In this document: piece by piece, positions 1 to 6,446 of the stretch
Layout: each line of letters begins with the position of its first letter
How positions within the stretch are numbered: position 1 is the first letter of the stretch
Source: Candidatus Sungbacteria bacterium RIFCSPLOWO2_01_FULL_47_10
GTDB lineage: Bacteria; Patescibacteriota; Minisyncoccia; Sungbacterales; GWA2-42-14
NCBI GenBank assembly: GCA_001820675.1
Contig: MHQO01000022.1
Location: 17,414-27,118, forward strand
Direction: 5' to 3'
DNA: 9,705 bases
Made by a program: the position numbers and the translations under genes
Notes under the pieces: generated by a model
The model's database searches: none
Seen by the model: the letters and a program-made list of their open reading frames with translations, nothing else
Told to the model about the DNA's origin: nothing

Positions 1-2
1 AA

Positions 3-326
3 AAAAGAATCAAGGGACTCGCCATGCTTTCGGGGGGAGAGCGTTCTCTCACATCCGTTGCGTTTTTATTTGCAATTACCGCAGTCAACCCGCCGCCTTT
101 TTTGTTTCTTGACGAGACCGATGCGGCGCTTGATGAGGCAAACTCCCGGAGGTACGCGGAAATATTGAAGGAGCTTTCAAAAAAGACCCAACTGATTATC
201 GTGACGCATAACCGCGAAACCATGCGCGTTGCCGGAGTGCTCTACGGAATCACGATGGGGGACGAAGGAGTATCGAAATTGCTGTCGCTCAAGTTCGAGG
301 AGGCGGAAGTGTATACGAATAGATAG
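3..326 (+). CDS. smc: SMC-type chromosome segregation ATPase, C-terminal end (5' part outside window)
   Basis: The reading frame is open from the window edge and ends with TAG. The visible 107 residues are the C-terminal half of an ABC-type ATPase head: signature motif LSGGERSL, then Walker B with D-loop (FLFLDETDAALDEAN), then the H-loop histidine in IVTHNRETM, and an end typical of SMC (LYGITMGDEGVSKLLSL). In SMC proteins this part pairs with the N-terminal Walker A region to form the ATP-driven head of the condensin ring that organises and segregates chromosomes in the cytoplasm. The order and spacing of these motifs, especially LDEANSRRYAEILKELSKKTQ, fit SMC better than RecN, RecF or SbcC. 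An ATG lies at 24, but it sits just before the signature motif and is an internal methionine. A terminator follows at 427-452. Confidence 0.9.
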   Translation, partial: KRIKGLAMLSGGERSLTSVAFLFAITAVNPPPFLFLDETDAALDEANSRRYAEILKELSKKTQLIIVTHNRETMRVAGVLYGITMGDEGVSKLLSLKFEEAEVYTNR

Positions 327-353
327 CGCAAAGGAATATGTTTTGAAAAAACG

Positions 354-392
354 TAAAATTTTCCCTCCGAGGAAATTTTACTCGCTTTCCTC
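354..392 (+). repeat. Overlapping inverted repeats downstream of smc
   Basis: TAAAATTTTCC (354-364) can pair, with one bulged T, with GGAAATTTTA (371-380). The overlapping GAGGAAA (369-375) can instead pair with TTTCCTC (386-392). The two stems exclude each other. They lie between the smc stop and its terminator. The rest of 327-426 shows no gene; it includes the T/C-rich stretch GCTCGTTCGCTTCGCTCACG at 396-415. The function is unknown and the stems may simply belong to the 3' untranslated region. Confidence 0.35.
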
Positions 393-426
393 CCTGCTCG
401 TTCGCTTCGCTCACGCTATGGCCTCT

Positions 427-452
427 GGCCGGAAAACCGGCCTTTTTGTTTT
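427..452 (+). terminator. Rho-independent terminator of smc
   Basis: A perfect 6-bp G/C stem, GGCCGG (427-432) with CCGGCC (437-442), encloses an AAAA loop and is followed by TTTTTGTTTT (443-452). It is a textbook intrinsic terminator, about 100 nt after the smc stop codon. Its T-tract covers position 446, an in-frame upstream ATG of the next gene, which argues against that ATG as the start. Confidence 0.9.
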
Positions 453-463
453 ATGGAGATTTT

Positions 464-492
464 TTGAACATTCGTGTATTCTATACCATAAT
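464..492 (+). promoter_or_regulatory. Weak candidate promoter for the mutY-like gene
   Basis: TTGAAC (464-469) lies 17 bases before CATAAT (487-492), but that box overlaps the ATG at 491 and would start transcription inside the gene. TATACC (482-487) would put the start near the ATG but has only a 12-base spacer to the -35. A promoter is expected here, after the terminator at 427-452, but I cannot settle which box is used. Confidence 0.25.
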
Positions 493-1357
493 GTCTTTTT
501 CTGTAGAAAAATTTCACAAATTGATTCTTTGCTGGTATCGGACACATGGCCGACGTGGTTTGCCGTGGCGGAAAACGCATAACCCGTATGAAATTCTCGT
601 TTCAGAAATCATGCTTCAGCAAACGCAGGTGGAGCGGGTTATTTCGAAATATCGGAATTTTCTTAAAAAATTCCCGACAGCGAAAAAACTTGCTCGTGCA
701 GGGACCTTTGAGGTTTTAAAAGAGTGGAAGGGGCTTGGATATAACCGCAGGGCTTTATATTTGAAGAAGGCCGCAGAAAAAATAGTAAATGATTTTGGCG
801 GGTGGGTGCCAAAAACCGAAGCCGAACTTTTAACCCTGCCCGGCATCGGGCAATATACCGCGCGGGCAATTCTTGCTTTTTCATGGAACCGGCCCGTGGT
901 TTTTATTGAAACGAACATCCGGCGTGTCTTCATCCATCATTTTTTTCCCAACACAAAAAAGGTTTCCGATAAAAAAATTTCGGCAGTTGTCGCCCAAATG
1001 CTTTGGAAGAAAGACCCGCGTGTATGGTATTGGGCGCTGATGGATTACGGCGCGGATATGGCTAAAGCCCGGTGGGATCGCCCACATAGGGCGCGAAAAA
1101 TTCCCAATCCGAATAAAAAAAGCGCGCATTACGTCCGTCAGTCGCCGTTTGTGGGGTCACGCCGTCATGCCCGGTCGAAAGTATTGGAACTGTTGTTGAA
1201 GAAGAAAAAAATCCGCTTCGGAGAAATACGGAAATTTTTCCAATCGGATGCGGTTTTGAAGAAATATGCGTCGCAAAAAATTCTTTTTGAAATCGTATGC
1301 TCATTAGAACGTGACGGTTTCATAGCAAAAAACGGATCTGCGTGGTCAGCTCGGTGA
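491..1357 (+). CDS. mutY: MutY-like A/G-specific adenine DNA glycosylase without iron-sulfur cysteines
   Basis: This 288-residue HhH-GPD enzyme would remove adenine mispaired with 8-oxoguanine or guanine in base-excision repair. Visible features are LPWRKTHNPYEILVSEIMLQQTQV with the catalytic Glu at residue 39, GLGYNRRA at 81-88, and the helix-hairpin-helix LPGIGQYTARAI at 116-127. Where E. coli MutY has Asp138 (LDGNVKRV) this protein has Glu140 (IETNIRRV). Cysteines occur only at residues 14 and 270, so the [4Fe-4S] cluster of classical MutY cannot form. The linker instead reads DYGADMAKARWDRPHRARK before IPNPNKKSAHY. The tail from about 229 looks like a small winged helix rather than the MutT-like C-terminal domain. 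I chose ATG 491 because the alternative at 446 lies in the preceding terminator. No clear Shine-Dalgarno is seen. The gene stands alone. Confidence 0.85.
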   Translation: MSFSVEKFHKLILCWYRTHGRRGLPWRKTHNPYEILVSEIMLQQTQVERVISKYRNFLKKFPTAKKLARAGTFEVLKEWKGLGYNRRALYLKKAAEKIVNDFGGWVPKTEAELLTLPGIGQYTARAILAFSWNRPVVFIETNIRRVFIHHFFPNTKKVSDKKISAVVAQMLWKKDPRVWYWALMDYGADMAKARWDRPHRARKIPNPNKKSAHYVRQSPFVGSRRHARSKVLELLLKKKKIRFGEIRKFFQSDAVLKKYASQKILFEIVCSLERDGFIAKNGSAWSAR

Positions 1358-1385
1358 TACTTTTTTCAGTCTTCAAAAAATATCA

Positions 1386-1419
1386 AACTGCTACAGTGTA
1401 TTAATACATTGTAGCAGTT
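1386..1419. repeat. 34-bp near-perfect palindrome between mutY-like gene and secreted-protein gene
   Basis: The left arm AACTGCTACAGTGTAT (1386-1401) mirrors ATACATTGTAGCAGTT (1404-1419) around a TA centre. The one mismatch would be a G-U pair in RNA. There is no T-tract on either side, so it is not a classical terminator. It begins 28 nt after the mutY-like stop and lies about 60 nt before the extended -10 box of the next gene. It could be an operator, an RNA stem that protects the mutY mRNA end, or a T-tract-free terminator. Confidence 0.7.
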
Positions 1420-1476
1420 GGGCATCAAGGATGGATATCTGATCACGCCGTCTGTTTTTCTTTTGTTGCGGACTCG

Positions 1477-1485
1477 TGATACAAT
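1477..1485 (+). promoter_or_regulatory. Extended -10 promoter of the secreted-protein gene
   Basis: TGATACAAT fits the extended -10 form TGnTAnnnT, with TACAAT at 1480-1485. No good -35 is seen at 17 bases. Transcription would be expected to start seven bases after the box, at 1492, which is exactly the A of the ATG, so the mRNA may be leaderless. Confidence 0.55.
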
Positions 1486-1491
1486 GGCGAT

Positions 1492-2100
1492 ATGAAAAAA
1501 GATGCCGCGATATTCCTATTATTTCCGCTCACGGTATTGCTTGCGGTGCCGTTTTTTGCATCCGCGGAAGCAATGAAAACCGGCAATCATACGGGTGAGG
1601 AACGTTTTTTGGAGTATTCGATTGAATATCTCGATCCGCAGGGGGTGACGACCGTCGATTCTTTGGGAATATGGTTTAAGCCGTTTTATTATGGTTGGTC
1701 TTTTTTGCCGACGATAGTTCCAGAAAAATATTTTGATAATTACCCGCTGTATTTTTCCGGCGATATACTGAATTTCAGAGTTCGCCTCAAGAATACAGGA
1801 AAACGCGTTTTTGAAAATATAAAAATTATTGCGATCCAAGAACGGTTAAATCCATCAGGCCTCAAGGGTGCCGATATCGGCGATCAAAATACATCGAAAT
1901 GGTTTGTTGAACGGCTTGGCCCCGGTGAAATTATTACGCTCAACGGTTCGTTTGCAATCCCATATTCCGGCGAATCCGGCCTTGACCAGACGCATCTTCA
2001 GATAATGCATTGGCCGAATGAAGATTTTACCCGCGAGGTCGGCCCCGGCCGAATCATTATTGATGACTTTCAGGCGGGTATCTGGTGCCCGACTGCGTAA
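1492..2100 (+). CDS. Secreted hypothetical protein with signal peptide and predicted beta-sandwich domain
   Basis: I do not recognise this 202-residue protein. It starts with a clear Sec signal peptide: a charged MKKD, a hydrophobic core at about 5-22, and a likely cleavage site ASA|EA after residue 25. No lipobox cysteine is present, so the mature protein would be released or held by other means. Residues about 85-170 look like a beta-sandwich of the CARDB/DUF11 kind: YFSGDILNFRVRLKNTGKRVFENIKI, then LGPGEIITLNGSFAIPY. Such domains in cell-surface proteins usually mediate adhesion or packing between domains, but here the fold is inferred from pattern only. The upstream part (39-82) is rich in aromatic residues. 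The start follows an extended -10 box with no room for a Shine-Dalgarno. It converges with the methyltransferase gene. Confidence 0.7.
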   Translation: MKKDAAIFLLFPLTVLLAVPFFASAEAMKTGNHTGEERFLEYSIEYLDPQGVTTVDSLGIWFKPFYYGWSFLPTIVPEKYFDNYPLYFSGDILNFRVRLKNTGKRVFENIKIIAIQERLNPSGLKGADIGDQNTSKWFVERLGPGEIITLNGSFAIPYSGESGLDQTHLQIMHWPNEDFTREVGPGRIIIDDFQAGIWCPTA

Positions 2101-2145
2101 CTGCTAACTGCCGGCTATCAGCGATTGGCAATAAGAATTTCATAG

Positions 2146-2172
2146 AAAAAAACGAGAGTACGTACTCTCGTT
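2146..2172 (-). terminator. Rho-independent terminator of the methyltransferase gene
   Basis: Positions 2151-2172 form a perfect 22-bp palindrome: AACGAGAGTAC followed by its reverse complement. Read on the minus strand it is followed by a run of seven T (2152-2146), which makes an intrinsic terminator just after the methyltransferase stop. On the plus strand only TGATTA follows, so termination of the secreted-protein gene there would be weak. Confidence 0.8.
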
Positions 2173-2177
2173 GATTA

Positions 2178-2762
2178 TCATTTCCTTTTTCCGACAAGCA
2201 TAGTGTTGTGTGGATGATGGAATCGCAACGGCCCCGATGAATATTCCTCAGTAGTGAATGAAAAGTTATATTTTAGCGCAACATTGTTCCACCACTGCAT
2301 TTTGTTGTTATATATATTGGGGGTATCGATAAGAAAAACCCCGTTCTTGTCAAGAGTATCTGTGGTACACCGTACGCATTGTTCCGCTCCGTCATAATCC
2401 AGATTGTACCAGAAACTGTGATGCGGAATAATAATGAGCGGAAATTTTTTTGAAAAAGCAAATGCCCGCATGTCGCCAAGAATGAACGTAATTCTTTTTT
2501 GGACATCGCTCGAAAGTTTCAAAGCCGCTTCTCTTCCCATTTCAATCATTGGACTGGAAGCGTCAATTCCAAAAACGGTAAAGCCATTTTCCGCAAGTTC
2601 CATCATAACTCTGCCCGCGCCGCACGCTAATTCCAATATCGGACCGCCTGTTTTTCGAGCCAATGAAAGTATATACTGGATTTCCCCCTCACGAAGAGAC
2701 TTAACACTCGGGCCAAGATAACCTTTTGTGATTTCGGCTTCTTCTCGCGAATATATTGGCAT
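2178..2762 (-). CDS. Class I SAM-dependent methyltransferase, substrate unknown
   Basis: The 194-residue protein has the Rossmann-fold methyltransferase motifs in order. Motif I is ILELACGAGRV at 42-51, the acidic residue that would bind the SAM ribose is Asp67 in VFGIDASSPMIEMG, motif III is ITFILGDMRAF at 91-101, and a strand with Asp at GVFLIDTPN (141-149) follows. The substrate cannot be told from sequence; the family covers small molecules, lipids and proteins. The C-terminus after residue 150 is short and ends in HNTMLVGKRK, so the substrate-specific part is small or shortened compared with the usual 220-260 residues. The start at 2762 is supported by a strong Shine-Dalgarno, GGGGGAG, four bases before the ATG. 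It diverges from rpsP and has its own terminator at 2146-2172. Confidence 0.85.
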   Translation of the reverse strand: MPIYSREEAEITKGYLGPSVKSLREGEIQYILSLARKTGGPILELACGAGRVMMELAENGFTVFGIDASSPMIEMGREAALKLSSDVQKRITFILGDMRAFAFSKKFPLIIIPHHSFWYNLDYDGAEQCVRCTTDTLDKNGVFLIDTPNIYNNKMQWWNNVALKYNFSFTTEEYSSGPLRFHHPHNTMLVGKRK

Positions 2763-2795
2763 TTTGCTCCCCCGTAATGTTAGGATCTGAAACTT

Positions 2796-2823
2796 ATTAT
2801 AATATAAAATAAATAAAAGTCAA
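2796..2823 (-). promoter_or_regulatory. Sigma70-like promoter of the methyltransferase gene
   Basis: On the minus strand TTGACT (2823-2818) and a perfect TATAAT (2801-2796) are 16 bases apart. The -35 box forms one half of a palindrome shared with the divergent rpsP promoter. The predicted leader is about 27 nt and carries the GGGGGAG ribosome-binding site. Confidence 0.8.
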
Positions 2824-2827
2824 ACAT

Positions 2828-2856
2828 TTGACTTATTTTTATACATAGAGTAACTT
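2828..2856 (+). promoter_or_regulatory. Probable promoter of rpsP
   Basis: TTGACT (2828-2833) is followed 17 bases later by TAACTT (2851-2856), a weak -10. Transcription would start at about 2863, only a few bases before ATG 2866. With the opposite promoter it makes the palindrome AGTCAAACATTTGACT (2818-2833). Confidence 0.5.
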
Positions 2857-2865
2857 ACTAAAGGT

Positions 2866-3180
2866 ATGTTAATGCTCAAATTTCAACGCATCGGAAGAAC
2901 AAACGACCCGGCATTTCGGGTTGTTGTTACGGAGAAGCGGTCAAAACCGACCTCCGGAGAACACGAGATCCTCGGTTCGTTCCATCCAAAAACAAAAGCG
3001 ACGATCCTAAAAAAGGACCGGATTTTGCATTGGCTGTCAGTGGGCGCCAAAGCCACCCCGAGAGTGCACAATCTTTTAGTATCGCAGGGGGTGATTGAAG
3101 AAAAAAAAACCGCTATTAAAATAAAAAGATCCGATAGTGCGGTATCCGACCAGAAAACGGAAACTGTCCCCGACGCATAA
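2866..3180 (+). CDS. rpsP: 30S ribosomal protein S16
   Basis: The N-terminus MLMLKFQRIGRTNDPAFRVV matches S16 (E. coli [21 protein letters not shown]) residue for residue in spacing, which supports ATG 2866. The second ATG at 2872 has AAAGG at a better ribosome-binding distance and is the alternative. The core continues with a GSFHPK segment and LHWLSVGAKATPRVHNLL, the usual end of the domain. S16 binds 16S rRNA and is needed for assembly of the small subunit. The protein is 104 residues against about 82 in E. coli, because of a lysine-rich then acidic tail that is probably disordered. The usual downstream partners (KH-domain protein, rimM, trmD, rplS) are absent. A polysaccharide ligase gene follows after 97 nt with no terminator seen, so read-through is possible. 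Confidence 0.95.
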   Translation: MLMLKFQRIGRTNDPAFRVVVTEKRSKPTSGEHEILGSFHPKTKATILKKDRILHWLSVGAKATPRVHNLLVSQGVIEEKKTAIKIKRSDSAVSDQKTETVPDA

Positions 3181-3236
3181 CCGTGTGTGCGTATTTTGTA
3201 TCTTGATGTATAAAGTATTTTGAAACAGAAATCGAG

Positions 3237-3271
3237 ACCGAATACTGAATACCAAATACCAAATACCCGAC
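3237..3271 (+). repeat. Tandem heptanucleotide repeat just upstream of the ligase gene
   Basis: Four 7-base units stand head to tail: ACCGAAT (3237-3243), ACTGAAT (3244-3250), ACCAAAT (3251-3257) and ACCAAAT (3258-3264). A degenerate fifth, ACCCGAC, occupies 3265-3271. The array ends seven bases before the TTG start codon of the ligase gene. It takes the place where a ribosome-binding site would be expected, and no purine-rich Shine-Dalgarno is seen. Confidence 0.8.
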
Positions 3272-3277
3272 ACCTCC

Positions 3278-5581
3278 TTGTCTTATAAATTTTTGCAAAA
3301 CGTCTATATCTGGCTGATTCGCATCGGCCTTTTTATCGTTCCGTTTCTTTCGCTCTATATATCATCGGACATGCTTTTTCCGTATATCACCGGAAGAAAT
3401 TTCAGCTTTCGAATTATCACCGAAATAGTCTTTGTGTTGTGGGTCGGACTTGCGGTACTCAATACAGAATATCTTCCAAAGCCGTCGAAACTCCTCCTGA
3501 CCGTTTTTGCTTTTGTCGGCGTTGTCGGTCTGGCAGATGCGCTTGGCGTAAACCCATACCGCAGTTTCTTCTCCAATTATGAACGCATGGAGGGCTTCAT
3601 GATGATTTTTCACATGGCGTTATATTTTTTGGTGCTGACGAGTGTTTTTAAAACCAAAAAAGAATGGCTGTGGTATTTTGGGGTAATCATTGCCGCGAGC
3701 GTGTTTGTGGCATTTAATGCCCTTCTTCAGCGACTTGGGGTTTATCAATCGCTTCAGGGGGGGACGCGCGTTGACGGCACTATCGGAAACCCGACGTATC
3801 TTGCCGCATATTTGATGTTTTCGTTCTTTTTATCGTTTGTGCTTTTTCGCGCACTCGAGAAATTTATATGGAAATATGTTTTATTGGTGACTGCCGGGTT
3901 TGCGCTCATTATCATTTTTTTCACCGCGACAAGAGGCGCGACTCTTGCGCTGATCGGGGGCGGCATATTGTTTTCAGTCCTTTCCGTTTTATTTATCCGC
4001 GCCGAAACCGAACGTCAGCGCATATTTAAGAAGATTTCCCTTGCGGGACTCGGGGTGTTAATTCTTGTGCCGGTTATCGGATACCTCGTCCGCGATACGG
4101 CGTTGATACAAAAGAGCAGTACGCTTGCGCGTCTGACGAATATCCGCCTTTCGGAACGAACCGTCTCATCCCGCTTTCTTATCTGGGAAATGGCGCTTGC
4201 GGGCGTGAAAGAGCGGCCAATTCTCGGATGGGGCCAGGAAAATTTTGCCGTTATTTTCAGCAAATATTATAATCCCCAGCTTTTTGCGCAAGAGCCGTGG
4301 TTTGACCGTTCGCACAATATTTTCTTCGACTGGCTGGTGAATGCGGGTATTCTCGGCCTCCTTTCCTATCTGTCGCTTTTTGCCGTTTCTTTTTTCGTAT
4401 TATGGCAGTTAGGCAGGGCGGGGATTGTCGCGGTTCGGGAGGCGATCCTGTTGGCGGTTATGCTTGCAAGTTATTTTGCGCAAAATATTTTTGTTTTCGA
4501 CAACTTCAATACCTATTACGTATTTTTCGGGATATTGGCATATATCAACTTCAATTCGAATTCATTAAGTCCTGTCGAGCCGGAAGTGCTCCGGTCTTCG
4601 CCGGTTGCGCGAAAGAACATAAACCGCTCAATGAATCTCGCGGTGCCGAAGTCCCTCTCGTATGTGGTTGCTTTCGGTGTTTTTATGCTTGTCTTTTTGT
4701 ACGTCTTCAATATCAAGCCGCTGAATCAGTCGCGCGCCCTTATTGATGCCCTGCGATCGGGCGCGCAGGGGGTATCGGCGATCCAAGTTCTTGATAATTT
4801 TAAAAAGGCGCTTTCGTATAATTCGTTCGGCACATCCGAAGTCCGCGAACAATTGGCTCAGTTTGGAATGGGTGTGTATAGAAATACGTCGGTTCCCGAA
4901 GATCAGCGGAATGAAATTGCAAAATTCGCCGTTCAGGAAATGGAACAGCAGGCGCGCGATATTTCAGGCGATGTGAAATATAAATTATTTCTTGCGAATT
5001 TATACATGACGTTTGTGCCCGCAGACCCGTCCTATGACGCAATGGCCGAAGCAATACTTCTTGAGGCCCTTACACAAAGTCCGACAAAACAGCCGATATA
5101 TTTCACGCTTGCCCAGTATTATTTCAACAAGGGAGATGTTGAAAAAACTCTTGCAATCTCACAACAAGCGGTTGAGCTCGCGCCCAATTACATCGACGCG
5201 CAGGTGAATCTTGCAATGGTGGCGATTTATGCCAGAAAGAAAGAAATTGTTGAAAAAATACTTGTGCAGTTGGAAAATACCATTGAGACAAATGACAAAG
5301 GAAGCATTTATGGAAAGGTGACAAGTTATCCGAAGATTATCAGTGCTTTGTCGCAAGTTGGAGATTTTGAAAGAATCCCGCACTATTACGAGCAGCTTAT
5401 AGAAATTGATCCAAGAAACATACAATTTCAGGTAGGAGCGGCATATACGTATGCCAAACTTGGAAAAAAAGATGAAGCAATTGCGGCTGCACGAAAAGCA
5501 GCAGAAATTGATCCGGCAAATTATACCCAACCGGCAGAGCAACTCATCCAAATGCTTGAATCCGGGCAGACGATTCCATAA
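3278..5581 (+). CDS. Membrane O-antigen ligase/polymerase (WaaL/Wzy-C type) with C-terminal TPR domain
   Basis: The 767-residue protein has about ten N-terminal membrane segments (about 10-422), one more at about 460-478, and then a soluble tail. Family features are the TATRGATLAL segment (216-225, Arg219), the loop LSERTVSSRFLIWEMALAGV followed by PILGWGQENF, and the external RSHNIFFDWLVNAG (344-356) whose His346 matches the conserved histidine of WaaL-type ligases. These enzymes transfer or polymerise lipid-linked glycans outside the membrane. TPR-like helices lie at about 606-639, 682-715 and 716-749 and probably bind partner proteins. The start is uncertain: TTG 3278 is the best codon, the frame is open back to 3224 without an ATG, and TTG 3293 is an alternative. 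It lies 97 nt after rpsP and 46 nt before the dehydrogenase gene, likely in one transcript. Whether it is a ligase or polymerase cannot be told. Confidence 0.85.
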   Translation: MSYKFLQNVYIWLIRIGLFIVPFLSLYISSDMLFPYITGRNFSFRIITEIVFVLWVGLAVLNTEYLPKPSKLLLTVFAFVGVVGLADALGVNPYRSFFSNYERMEGFMMIFHMALYFLVLTSVFKTKKEWLWYFGVIIAASVFVAFNALLQRLGVYQSLQGGTRVDGTIGNPTYLAAYLMFSFFLSFVLFRALEKFIWKYVLLVTAGFALIIIFFTATRGATLALIGGGILFSVLSVLFIRAETERQRIFKKISLAGLGVLILVPVIGYLVRDTALIQKSSTLARLTNIRLSERTVSSRFLIWEMALAGVKERPILGWGQENFAVIFSKYYNPQLFAQEPWFDRSHNIFFDWLVNAGILGLLSYLSLFAVSFFVLWQLGRAGIVAVREAILLAVMLASYFAQNIFVFDNFNTYYVFFGILAYINFNSNSLSPVEPEVLRSSPVARKNINRSMNLAVPKSLSYVVAFGVFMLVFLYVFNIKPLNQSRALIDALRSGAQGVSAIQVLDNFKKALSYNSFGTSEVREQLAQFGMGVYRNTSVPEDQRNEIAKFAVQEMEQQARDISGDVKYKLFLANLYMTFVPADPSYDAMAEAILLEALTQSPTKQPIYFTLAQYYFNKGDVEKTLAISQQAVELAPNYIDAQVNLAMVAIYARKKEIVEKILVQLENTIETNDKGSIYGKVTSYPKIISALSQVGDFERIPHYYEQLIEIDPRNIQFQVGAAYTYAKLGKKDEAIAAARKAAEIDPANYTQPAEQLIQMLESGQTIP

Positions 5582-5627
5582 ACTATTGAGTAACGTGATG
5601 CCGGAATAAGGCGTAAAAAGAATTGGT

Positions 5628-6446
5628 ATGATGAAAATCGGCATAATCGGGCTTGGGTTTCTTGGCGGTTCCATGGATCGCTATTTCAGCGAATCCGGAT
5701 TCTCGCCGCTTCGGTACGATAAAAAAGGAATCGGCTCTCCGGAGGAAGTAAATAAGGCGGATGCGGTTTTTGTGTGTGTGAATACGCCCTATGACCACAA
5801 AACCGGGGATATTGATCTTTCCTACATTGAATCTGCCGTAAAATCGCTTGGGGGTTCAAAGATTGTCATATTCCGCTCGACAATCCCGCCAGGGACTACC
5901 GACGATTTTCAGAAACGGTTTTTGCAGCATAAATTTTTATTCAATCCCGAATTTTTGCGCGCAAAATTTGCGTATGAGGATTTTATAAAGCCGCCCCGCC
6001 AGGTCGTGGGATTCACCGAAAAAAGCAAGGATGTAGCAGGGGATATTTTGGAAATACTTCCGAAAGCCCCAGAAGAATATACAAAAATCGTGCCTGCGCA
6101 TTCCGCAGAGATCATCAAATATGCCGCAAACACGATGCTTGCTGTCAAAGTCGCTCTTGCAAACAAGGTGTATGAAATTACGGAAGCGGCCGGAGCCGAC
6201 TATGACGAAGTAAAACATCTTCTGGGCGCTGACAACCGGATCGGTCATTGGGGACTTGATGTGATGTATGAAGATTTTCGCGGATATAACGGCACGTGTT
6301 TTCCCAAAGATGTTCGAACCCTTGTCTCGCGGGGAAAGAAACTCGGTGTCGACATGAAATGGCTTGAAGCGCTTGATGATGAAAATATCGCGCTCCTTGC
6401 GCGTCAGGGCCTTATGCCGGATTATGGACACCCAAAGAAGATTTAA
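5628..6446 (+). CDS. Short UDP-glucose/GDP-mannose dehydrogenase family protein lacking the C-terminal domain
   Basis: The protein has the NAD-binding N-terminal domain: GIIGLGFLGGS (5-15), VCVNTPY (49-55), RSTIPPGTT (83-91) and FNPEFLR (105-111). The central domain follows with AEIIKYAANTMLAVKVALANK (from 160), whose Lys164 and Asn168 match catalytic residues of the family. The nucleophilic cysteine is Cys224 in GYNGTCFPKDVRTL. Such enzymes oxidise a UDP-hexose to the uronic acid with two NAD+. However, it stops at 272 residues, against about 390-450 for the family, so the C-terminal UDP-binding domain (about 100 residues) is missing. TAA follows directly and no continuation is seen in another frame downstream, so this looks like a real short form rather than a fresh frameshift. 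Start 5628 or 5631 (ATGATG). It follows the ligase gene by 46 nt. Confidence 0.85.
   Translation: MMKIGIIGLGFLGGSMDRYFSESGFSPLRYDKKGIGSPEEVNKADAVFVCVNTPYDHKTGDIDLSYIESAVKSLGGSKIVIFRSTIPPGTTDDFQKRFLQHKFLFNPEFLRAKFAYEDFIKPPRQVVGFTEKSKDVAGDILEILPKAPEEYTKIVPAHSAEIIKYAANTMLAVKVALANKVYEITEAAGADYDEVKHLLGADNRIGHWGLDVMYEDFRGYNGTCFPKDVRTLVSRGKKLGVDMKWLEALDDENIALLARQGLMPDYGHPKKI

Noticed and set aside
446..490. Upstream ATG extending the mutY-like gene by 15 codons
   Set aside because: This ATG lies in the T-tract of the smc terminator and the added residues do not match the family.
229..582. Plus-strand open frame of 117 codons over the smc end and mutY-like start
   Set aside because: It overlaps two real genes in another frame, runs through a terminator, and has low-complexity content.
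3237..3271. Heptamer array as a CRISPR or iteron array
   Set aside because: The units have no spacers, so it is not CRISPR; there is no replication gene or origin-like context, so iterons are unlikely.
5159..5674. Minus-strand open frame of 171 codons across the end of the ligase gene and the start of the dehydrogenase gene
   Set aside because: It is antisense to two well-supported genes, the translation is rich in Cys/Phe/Ile without domain motifs, and it has no promoter or ribosome-binding site.
5937..6431. Minus-strand open frame of 164 codons inside the dehydrogenase gene
   Set aside because: It is antisense to the catalytic domains of a recognised enzyme and its product resembles no family.
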